From the NCBI RefSeq assembly GCF_001040945.1, contig NZ_CP011930.1, positions 620,001-684,000 of the forward strand: a DNA stretch of 64,000 bases, in the 5' to 3' direction. Positions 57,604-64,000 of the stretch are shown here, piece after piece. The first letter of the stretch is position 1, and each line of letters begins with the position of its first letter. Under the pieces are notes generated by a model. That model was given only the letters and a program-made list of their open reading frames with translations, did no database searches and was not told the DNA's origin. The position numbers and the translations under genes were made by a program. The stretch is from Herbaspirillum seropedicae (GTDB lineage: Bacteria; Pseudomonadota; Gammaproteobacteria; Burkholderiales; Burkholderiaceae_D).

Positions 57604-57721
57604 CACCCTGACGAAGGCCTGACAGATTGACTGACGCAATGAAAAACGCCGACGGCGGGCAACGGGCAGGCCAATCCGCCCGCCGGCCATGACTGATGAT
57701 GACGACCTTGGGATAGTGGCT

Positions 57722-58807
57722 GTGAAATCGCTTCGCAATATCTTGCCGGCGCTGTGCCTGGTGAACCTGTTGTTGTTCATGATGCTGGCGCAGCACTGGT
57801 GGCTGGGTGCGCTGGTGGGCTTGCTCATCGGCGGCGCGTTCTACCTGACCTGCCTGCCGGCCCCGCCGCCGCCAGCCCAGGCCAGCGCAGTCGCGCCAGC
57901 ACTGCCAGCGCCGCCGGCGGCCGCCGCCGCGCAGGACGATGCCGGCCAGCAACTCGACGGCCTGCTGCGCGAGGTGCTGCCGGTCTGGCAGGGCAATGTG
58001 CAATTGGCGCGGGCGCAGACGCAATCGGCCATCGATAGCCTGACCGCGCGTTTCGTCGGCATCCACGAACGGCTGGAGGGGACGCTCGACCCGGCCCGTC
58101 ACGGCGCGGGCGGCGAAATCCTGCAGACCGTCCAGCATGCGGCCGACCAGTTGGGCGGCATCGCCACGGCGCTGGAAGGCATGCTCAGCTCACGCCAGGC
58201 GCTGGCCAGCCGCCTGGATACGCTCTTGGCCGCCAACGACGAGATCCGTCGCCTGGCCCAGCAGAACGAGCAACTGGCCGGGCAGACCGGCGTGACCGAT
58301 CTCCTGAGCAGTGAGCAGAGCTGGCAGGAGCTGGCCGAGCGTTCTGCCGAAAACAGCCGCCAGATCGCCGCCCGCGCCAAGAGCGCGCGCCAGCAGATCC
58401 AGGCGGTGCTGGGCGCGTCCGGCGAGGCTCCTGCCGGTGAGGGCGAGATCGTGGAACAATCGCGCGCCGTGATCGACCAGGTCATCGCTGATTTCCGCCA
58501 GTCGGCCATGAAACTGTCCAGCACCGTAGAGCAACTGGAAGACGAAAGCCGTGAAGTGGACCGCGAAGTCTGCGACATCCTGGTCCATCTGCAATTCCAG
58601 GATCGCATCAGCCAGATTCTTGACCATGTGCAGCACGACATCGCACGTCTGCGTGCAGCGGCGGCAGAGGACGCGCCGGCGGCATTGCCCAGTGCGCAGC
58701 AATGGCTGGCCGATCTCGAAAAGACCTATACCACCCAGGAACAGCGCCAGGTCCATGCCGGCCAGCAAGGCGGCGCAGCGACGGCTTCGCAAGTGGATTT
58801 CTTCTGA
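57722..58807 (+). CDS. membrane-anchored coiled-coil protein with CheZ-like motifs
   Basis: About 361 residues. Two membrane helices (LPALCLVNLLLFMMLA and WWLGALVGLLIGGAFYLTCL) at the N terminus are followed by a Pro/Ala linker and long helices. Near the C terminus VHLQFQDRISQILDHVQ carries Asp294-x3-Gln298, the DxxxQ pattern of CheZ phosphatases, and the last residues are SQVDFF, resembling the CheY-binding tail of CheZ (QVDDLL...GF). Lacking the MCP signalling hairpin, it is not a normal receptor. GTG at 57722 with GGGA 8 bases before is preferred; ATG at 57689 has no ribosome site. Directly before cheY; a CheY-P phosphatase role is inferred. Confidence 0.7.
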   Translation: MKSLRNILPALCLVNLLLFMMLAQHWWLGALVGLLIGGAFYLTCLPAPPPPAQASAVAPALPAPPAAAAAQDDAGQQLDGLLREVLPVWQGNVQLARAQTQSAIDSLTARFVGIHERLEGTLDPARHGAGGEILQTVQHAADQLGGIATALEGMLSSRQALASRLDTLLAANDEIRRLAQQNEQLAGQTGVTDLLSSEQSWQELAERSAENSRQIAARAKSARQQIQAVLGASGEAPAGEGEIVEQSRAVIDQVIADFRQSAMKLSSTVEQLEDESREVDREVCDILVHLQFQDRISQILDHVQHDIARLRAAAAEDAPAALPSAQQWLADLEKTYTTQEQRQVHAGQQGGAATASQVDFF

Positions 58808-58816
58808 GGACGGGCG

Positions 58817-59185
58817 ATGGAAAAAAACATACTGATCGTCGATGACTCTTTCAGCCTGCGCCAGACCATCTCGGCGGCCTTGAAGAGCGCCGGCTATCAC
58901 GTCGAGGAAGCCGCCGACGGCAAGCAGGCCCTGGCCCACCTGGATGGCCGCAAGTTCAACCTGGTCATTTCGGACCTGAACATGCCTCATCTGGACGGCC
59001 TGTCCTTCGTGCGCGAGATGAAGCAGATGCCGGCCTACAAATTCACGCCGGTCATCATGCTCACCACCGAAAGCAGCGAGGCCCGCAAGCAGGAGGGCAA
59101 GGCCGCTGGCATCCGCGCCTGGGTGCACAAGCCCTTCCAGCCGCCAGTGCTGCTCGACGCGGTGGCCAAGCTGATCTTGCCCTGA
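58817..59185 (+). CDS. cheY: CheY-like response regulator
   Basis: A 122-residue single receiver domain. Acidic pocket Asp9-Asp10 (IVDDSF), phospho-acceptor Asp53 (VISDLNMPHLDG), Thr83-Thr84 (MLTTES), Lys105 (VHKPFQPP). With no output domain it acts by binding a partner, in chemotaxis the flagellar switch. Starts 9 bases after the CheZ-like gene and lies in an operon with CheA. The aromatic switch position holds a tryptophan (AWVHKPF). Confidence 0.9.
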   Translation: MEKNILIVDDSFSLRQTISAALKSAGYHVEEAADGKQALAHLDGRKFNLVISDLNMPHLDGLSFVREMKQMPAYKFTPVIMLTTESSEARKQEGKAAGIRAWVHKPFQPPVLLDAVAKLILP

Positions 59186-59224
59186 ACGCGTCAGCGCGGC
59201 GCAAGGCCTGTCCGATACAGTGCA

Positions 59225-59277
59225 GCAATACAGAGCAATACAGAGCAATACAGTTGAGCAATACAGAGCAACACAGA
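59225..59277. repeat. five decamer repeats (GCAATACAGA)
   Basis: GCAATACAGA at 59225 and 59235, GCAATACAGT at 59245, then after a 3-base insert GCAATACAGA at 59258 and GCAACACAGA at 59268. They occupy most of the gap between cheY and the STAS gene. Confidence 0.9.
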
Positions 59278-59302
59278 ACGAGAGAAAGCCGAGAAGCACA
59301 AC

Positions 59303-59611
59303 ATGCCAGTGACCCTCACCGTGCAAGAGGACAAGCTGCTGCTCCAGGTGAGCGGCGGCCTGACCATTTTCCAGGCCGCCGAGCGCAAGCCCGAGCTGCT
59401 GCACGTGCTCACGCTGGCGCAGCCGCAGGTGCAACTGGACCTGGCCGGCGTGGACGAGATCGACACCGCCGGCATACAGCTGCTGTTGCTGCTGCGACGC
59501 GAACTGCGCGCACAGGGGCGCAGCCTGGACATCGTCGGCGCGAGCCCGGCCTTGCTGGTCGCCTTCGACCTGTTGCAGTTGCATGAGCGTTTCGGCATGG
59601 AGGCCGCATGA
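59303..59611 (+). CDS. STAS-domain protein
   Basis: A 102-residue STAS domain of the anti-sigma-antagonist/MlaB type. The core reads VQLDLAGVDEIDTAGIQLLLLLRRELRAQGRSLDIVG, with Thr in the position normally phosphorylated (DxSG is DTAG). It is cytoplasmic and its end overlaps the start of cheA by the ATGA arrangement, so the two are made together. STAS proteins occur beside chemosensory CheA in several Betaproteobacteria, but the role there is not clear. Confidence 0.85.
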   Translation: MPVTLTVQEDKLLLQVSGGLTIFQAAERKPELLHVLTLAQPQVQLDLAGVDEIDTAGIQLLLLLRRELRAQGRSLDIVGASPALLVAFDLLQLHERFGMEAA

Positions 59612-61785
59612 GCAAGGACTCCGCCCGCCACGCCATGGTGCAGGAAGCCCGCGAATTGCTGGTGGCCATGGAGGCGGCCCTGTTGCAGACCGAAATGGAA
59701 GGCCCCAGCCGCGACAGCATCCACGCCATCTTCCGCGCCGCGCATACCATCAAGGGCTCGGCCGGCCTGTTCGCCTTCGACAGCATCGTCCAGTTCACCC
59801 ACCATCTCGAACACGTGCTGGAGCGGGTGCGCGAGGAGAGGCTGGCGCTGGATAGCCATCTGATGTCGCTGCTGCTGCAGTGTAGCGATTACATCGGCGA
59901 ACTGGTCGACGCCATCGAGCGCGGCCAGGAGGCCGAAGAACCCAATGCCGAGCGGCGCGCCGCCTTGCTGGCCGAACTCGATGCAGTCGCCGCCTTTTCG
60001 GTGGACCACGGGCCCGCCTCTGTACCTGTACCGCTGGCGGCCCTGCGCGGCGCCGCCGGCAGCGAGAGCGCAACAGCCGATCAGGCCGCCACCCGCGTCC
60101 CGTATTGGCATCTCTCGCTGCAATTGAACGAGAACGTGCTGCGCGATGGGCTCGATCCCTTGTCCTTCCTGCACTACCTGCGTTCGCTGGGGCGCATCGT
60201 GGCGCTGGTCACGGTCGAATCGGCCATTCCCGAGGCGGCGGCGATGGATGCCGAGAGTTGCTACCTGGGCATGGAAGTCTGCCTGGCCTCGGACTCCACG
60301 CTGCAGACGCTGGAAAATGTATTCGAGTTCGTGCGTGATGACAGTCGCATCGACATCCTGCCGCCGCGCGCGCCGCTGTCGGCCTACGCCGAGCGCCTGG
60401 CGCGTCTGGCCCCGCAGGACGCCGCCCGCTTGGCCGCCGCATGGCGCGGCCTGGCGCTGTTCGACCAGACACAGTGGCAGAGCCTGGAGGCCGCCAGCGC
60501 CACGCCGTCGGACGCCCTGGCTGCAGCCGTGGAACCCATGGCGGCAGAGGGCGTGCTGCAACGGCCGCGTGCGCTGGACGAGCGTCGCGCCCAGGAACAG
60601 AAATTCATCAAGATCGAAGTCTCCAAGCTCGACCAGCTCATCGACCTGGTCGGCGAGCTGGTCATCGCCGGCGCCAGCGCGCGGCTGATCGCGCGTCGTC
60701 GCAAGGACAGCCAGTTCGAGGAAGCCACCCAGGCCATCGATACCCTGATGGAGCAGATCCGCGACGCCGCGCTGACCTTGCGGATGGTGCAGATCAACGA
60801 AGTGTTCCAGCGTTTCCCGCGCATCGTGCGCGACATCGCGCGCGACCTCGGCAAGGACATCGACCTGGTCATGACCGGCTCGGACACCGAACTGGACAAG
60901 TCCATGGTGGAACGCCTGGCCGACCCGCTCATGCACATCGTGCGCAACGCCATCGACCATGGCATCGAGCCGGCGGCCGAGCGCCTTGCCGCCGGCAAGC
61001 CGGCCAAGGCCAGCCTGCAGCTCAACGCCATCCATGAATCGGGCAGCGTGGTCATCGAAGTCATGGACGATGGCCGCGGCATGGACCGCGAGGCCATCCT
61101 GGCCAAGGCGGTGGCGCAGGGGCTGGCCAGTCCCGATGCCGAACTGAGCGATGCCGAGATCTACCGCTTCGTCTTCGAGCCCGGTTTTTCCACCGCCCGG
61201 CAGGTGACCGAACTGTCGGGGCGTGGCGTGGGCATGGATGTGGTCAGGCGCAATATCGAAGCGCTGCATGGCGAAGTGAGCATCGATACCGGACGCGGGC
61301 GCGGCACTGTGGTGCGCCTGCGGTTGCCGCTGACGCTGGCCATCATTTCCGGTTTCCAGGTGGTGGTGGGCAATGCGGTGTTCGTCATTCCGCTGGACAT
61401 GGTGGTGGAATGCATCGACATGCCGCCGCAGCAGCCGGGCAGCCATATCGTGAACGTGCGCGATGAGCCCTTGCCCTTCGTGCCGCTGCGCGAACTGTTC
61501 GACCTGCCGGCGCGCGAGCGCGGGCGCAACAGCCTGGTCATCGTCCAGTACGGACCACTGCGCGCGGGCCTGCTGGTCGACGGCCTGCTGGGCGAGTGCC
61601 AGGCGGTGATCAAGCCGCTGGGGCGGCTGTTCGGCAAGGTCAAGGGATTGTCGGGATCGACCATCCTGGGCGATGGTCGGGTGGCGCTGATCCTGGACAT
61701 CGCCCATCTGGTCCATCACACCCAGCAGCAGGAACAAGGCAGTGCGCAGGCCTATGCCGAACGCGGCGTGGCCTCCGCACCATGA
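59608..61785 (+). CDS. cheA: chemotaxis histidine kinase CheA
   Basis: A 725-residue kinase. The Hpt domain has the phospho-acceptor His46 ([14 protein letters not shown]), the dimerisation helices include [21 protein letters not shown], the ATPase domain carries the N box [14 protein letters not shown] and G boxes DDGRGMD and GRGVGMDVV, and the C-terminal CheW-like domain binds receptors ([19 protein letters not shown]). A P2-like region between about 140 and 330 is poorly conserved. It phosphorylates CheY upstream. Overlaps the STAS gene by 4 bases. Confidence 0.93.
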   Translation: MSKDSARHAMVQEARELLVAMEAALLQTEMEGPSRDSIHAIFRAAHTIKGSAGLFAFDSIVQFTHHLEHVLERVREERLALDSHLMSLLLQCSDYIGELVDAIERGQEAEEPNAERRAALLAELDAVAAFSVDHGPASVPVPLAALRGAAGSESATADQAATRVPYWHLSLQLNENVLRDGLDPLSFLHYLRSLGRIVALVTVESAIPEAAAMDAESCYLGMEVCLASDSTLQTLENVFEFVRDDSRIDILPPRAPLSAYAERLARLAPQDAARLAAAWRGLALFDQTQWQSLEAASATPSDALAAAVEPMAAEGVLQRPRALDERRAQEQKFIKIEVSKLDQLIDLVGELVIAGASARLIARRRKDSQFEEATQAIDTLMEQIRDAALTLRMVQINEVFQRFPRIVRDIARDLGKDIDLVMTGSDTELDKSMVERLADPLMHIVRNAIDHGIEPAAERLAAGKPAKASLQLNAIHESGSVVIEVMDDGRGMDREAILAKAVAQGLASPDAELSDAEIYRFVFEPGFSTARQVTELSGRGVGMDVVRRNIEALHGEVSIDTGRGRGTVVRLRLPLTLAIISGFQVVVGNAVFVIPLDMVVECIDMPPQQPGSHIVNVRDEPLPFVPLRELFDLPARERGRNSLVIVQYGPLRAGLLVDGLLGECQAVIKPLGRLFGKVKGLSGSTILGDGRVALILDIAHLVHHTQQQEQGSAQAYAERGVASAP

Positions 61786-61816
61786 CAGGCACAAGCCAGA
61801 ACAAGGGGACGCGAGC

Positions 61817-63604
61817 ATGCGAGAAACAATGACCCACAGGATGAGCATCAAGCAGCTCTTCATCTGGCTGGCCCTGGTGCTGTCCATCCTGGTGGCGGTG
61901 GTGGTCAGCCTGACCGGCGCACTCAAGGACGCCAACCTGGAGCTGGAACGGGCGCACCAGTCGCGTTACGACTCCACGGCGCTGGCCAATGAACTGCGTC
62001 GCACCGCCGAGGACATGACCAAGTTCGCGCGCGCCTACGTGACCACGGGCGATCCGAATGACGAGGATCGTTACTACATGATCATGGATATCCGCAACGG
62101 CAAGCGCGCGCGGCCTTCCAACTATGACCGCTTCAACTGGGACCTGGTCAACGCCCGCAAGCTGGCCCTGGACCCCGGCGCGCCGGGGGTGCCGCTGGGC
62201 GAGCTGATGAAGCGCGCCGGCTTCACCGACGAAGAACTGGCCAAGATGCAGGAAGCCCTGAAGCTGGGCGACCAGCTGGCCAAGATCGAGATCACGGCCT
62301 TTCATGCGGTCAAGGGTGAGTTCGATGACGGCGAAGGCAAGTACACCGTCATCGGCGCGCCCAACCAGGCCATGGCCCAGGAACTGGTGTTCGACCAGAC
62401 CTACCGCACGCTGTTCGGCAAGCTGATGAGTCCGGTCAACGATTTCCTGCGCTTGGTGGACGAACGCACCCAGGCCAACGTGCGGCAGGCCGGCAAGGAC
62501 TACGCCGAGCTGGAACAGAAGATCTTCTGGCTGCTGGCTGCCTCGGTGGTGGTGCTGTTTGCCTGCCTGTGGCTGTCCTATCGCATCATCCGCTCTCAGA
62601 TCGGCGGCGAGCCACGCGACGCCATGAGCGTGCTGCGCCGCGTGGCCGAGGGCGATCTCACCGTGGTGGTACCGCTGCCCAAGGGTGACAAGCTCAGCGT
62701 GCTCTACAGCACCCAGCAGATGATCAACAAGTGGACCGATGTCATCGGCGATGTCAGCGGCACGGCCACCTCACTGGCCTCGGCCTCGGAACAGATCTCC
62801 TCCTCCTCGCAGGCGCTCTCGCACAATGCCGCGCAGCAGGCCGCCAACGTCGAAGAGACCAGCGCCTCGGTGGAAGAGATCACCGCCACCATCGCCCAGA
62901 ATGCCGACAACGCCCGCACCACCGATGGCATCGCCAGCCTGTCGGCCAGCGCCGCTACCGAAGGCGGGGAAGCGGTGCGCGAGACGGTCGCGGCGATGAA
63001 GCAGATCGCCAGCAAGATCGGCATCATCGATGACATTGCCTACCAGACCAATCTGCTGGCCCTGAACGCGGCCATCGAGGCAGCGCGCGCCGGTGAGCAC
63101 GGCAAGGGCTTTGCGGTGGTCGCCGCCGAAGTGCGCAAGCTGGCCGAACGCTCCCAGAGCGCCGCCCAGGAAATCATCGCGGTGGCCGAGACCAGCGTGG
63201 GCCTGGCCGAGAAGGCCGGCGGCCTGTTGAACCAGATGGTCCCGTCGATCCGCAAGACCGCTGACCTGGTGCAGGAGATCGCTGCCGCCTCGCACGAACA
63301 ATCGACCGGCTTGGAGCAGATCAACAATGCCGTGCACCAGATGGCGCAGACTACCCAGATGACGGCCTCGGCCTCGGAAGAGCTGTCGGCCACTTCGGAA
63401 GAGATGAGCGCCCAGGCCATCCATCTGCAAGACCTGATGCGTTTCTTCCAGGTCGGCGAGCCGCGCAAGAACGCCCCGCGCGCCAGCAAGGCGGTGCCGC
63501 TGCCGCCCTCGGGCGGCAAGTCCGACAGCGTGCGGCGCCTGTCCATGCTCGATGCGCCCGAGGATGAGCGCGGTGTCGATGAATCGTCTTTCAAGCGCTT
63601 CTGA
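61817..63604 (+). CDS. methyl-accepting chemotaxis protein
   Basis: A 595-residue receptor. TM1 is at about 13-35, a helical periplasmic sensor at about 36-233, TM2 near 234-256, HAMP-like linker with [14 protein letters not shown], and the signalling hairpin [43 protein letters not shown]. The C terminus lacks the CheR-binding pentapeptide and ends in ESSFKRF. The sensor looks like a four-helix bundle type; ligand unknown. GGGGAC lies upstream of the ATG at 61817. Follows cheA after 31 bases and precedes cheW. Confidence 0.92.
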   Translation: MRETMTHRMSIKQLFIWLALVLSILVAVVVSLTGALKDANLELERAHQSRYDSTALANELRRTAEDMTKFARAYVTTGDPNDEDRYYMIMDIRNGKRARPSNYDRFNWDLVNARKLALDPGAPGVPLGELMKRAGFTDEELAKMQEALKLGDQLAKIEITAFHAVKGEFDDGEGKYTVIGAPNQAMAQELVFDQTYRTLFGKLMSPVNDFLRLVDERTQANVRQAGKDYAELEQKIFWLLAASVVVLFACLWLSYRIIRSQIGGEPRDAMSVLRRVAEGDLTVVVPLPKGDKLSVLYSTQQMINKWTDVIGDVSGTATSLASASEQISSSSQALSHNAAQQAANVEETSASVEEITATIAQNADNARTTDGIASLSASAATEGGEAVRETVAAMKQIASKIGIIDDIAYQTNLLALNAAIEAARAGEHGKGFAVVAAEVRKLAERSQSAAQEIIAVAETSVGLAEKAGGLLNQMVPSIRKTADLVQEIAAASHEQSTGLEQINNAVHQMAQTTQMTASASEELSATSEEMSAQAIHLQDLMRFFQVGEPRKNAPRASKAVPLPPSGGKSDSVRRLSMLDAPEDERGVDESSFKRF

Positions 63605-63654
63605 GGAGAGCCATCCAGTGAAGAGCCCAACCGGACCAGCAAGGAGAGCAGGCC

Positions 63655-64000
63655 ATGCCTAGCGTGTCCCTGAACGGCGAGAGCAAGCGCCGCCGCGCAC
63701 AGGAAGAGGTGGTCGAGAGCCGCCAGTTCCTCACCTTCCTGGTGGGAACCGAGAGCTTCGCCATGCCCATTGCCAGCATCCGCGAGATCATCGAGTTTTC
63801 CGGCCTGACCGAGGTGCCGCTGATGCCCGCCTTCCTGCGCGGCGTGATCAACCTGCGCGGTTCGGTGGTGCCGGTGATCGACTTGTCGGTGCGCTTCGGG
63901 CGTGCTCCCACCGTGGTAGCCAAGCGGACCTGCATCATCATCATGGAGCTGCAGCAGGATGAGCAGCAATTGCTGCTGGGCGTGATGGTGGATGCGGTCA
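63655..64000 (+). CDS. cheW: CheW adaptor protein (cut by window end)
   Basis: The first 115 residues are visible. FLTFLVGTESFAMPIASIREIIEFSGLTEVPLMPAFLRGVINLRGSVVPVIDLSVRFG is the CheW signature, which links CheA to receptors. The ATG at 63655 follows AAGGAG with 8 bases between. The gene runs past the window edge; cheR, cheD or cheB may follow. Confidence 0.92.
   Translation, partial: MPSVSLNGESKRRRAQEEVVESRQFLTFLVGTESFAMPIASIREIIEFSGLTEVPLMPAFLRGVINLRGSVVPVIDLSVRFGRAPTVVAKRTCIIIMELQQDEQQLLLGVMVDAV

Noticed and set aside
59191..61935. Very long minus-strand frame opposite cheA and the STAS gene
   Set aside because: Shadow of the cheA codon pattern; no motifs, no ribosome site, and cheA is fully supported.

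Overview
The window looks like a chromosomal segment of a GC-rich betaproteobacterium, most likely Oxalobacteraceae close to Herbaspirillum. This is an inference from gene order (leuS-lptE-holA-proA-hemJ; dapB-bamE facing fur; HAD-hrcA facing nadK-recN-hemH; grpE-dnaK-dnaJ), the stand-alone RlmL, and NtrC/sigma54-type control of an ammonium channel. No rRNA, tRNA, IS element, prophage or CRISPR array was seen.

Positions 1-18000 are accessory. They hold the end of an MFS transporter, a methyltransferase, and an HxlR regulator facing azoR and a DsbA-like oxidoreductase across a perfect inverted repeat. Next is a LysR-controlled operon of an MFS transporter, a cytoplasmic D-aminoacylase, an exported amidase with an unusual C-terminal domain and an exported D-aminoacylase-like protein. 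A second HxlR regulator faces an exported metallo-beta-lactamase-fold hydrolase, followed by a methyltransferase and a lipoprotein hydrolase. A visibly AT-richer islet encodes a DUF6402-like protein and a small membrane protein. An amt gene follows, with a near-consensus sigma54 promoter and NtrC site.

Positions 18000-27000 carry phoD, an IclR regulator beside a cupin dioxygenase/SDR/MFS/SDR catabolic operon, and a DoxX-DODA dioxygenase-LysR group. Positions 27000-35200 are housekeeping: rlmL, an HCCA-isomerase-like gene, hemJ, proA, holA, lptE, leuS. The leuS-lacI gap holds tandem minus-strand terminators upstream of the leuS promoter and a cluster of TCGAAATA repeats with a 22-bp period.

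Positions 35600-41400 hold a LacI regulator, a four-gene ABC importer and a GpdQ-like phosphodiesterase, with translational overlaps at the end. Together they look like a phosphodiester or phosphonate uptake-and-hydrolysis operon, and it ends in an octamer tandem repeat. Next are exbBD with an orphan barstar-like gene, then dapB, bamE, fur, hrcA, a HAD phosphatase, nadK, recN, hemH, a small unannotated membrane ORF, grpE, dnaK (with its own sigma32 promoter), dnaJ, panB and a deoxynucleoside kinase.

From 57600 to the end is a chemosensory operon: a membrane-anchored protein with CheZ-like motifs, CheY, a STAS protein, CheA, an MCP and a CheW cut by the window edge. Candidates for something not well described are the CheZ-like membrane protein, the phosphodiester operon with its phased operator, the amidase fusion, the DUF6402 pair and the possible ncRNA upstream of leuS.
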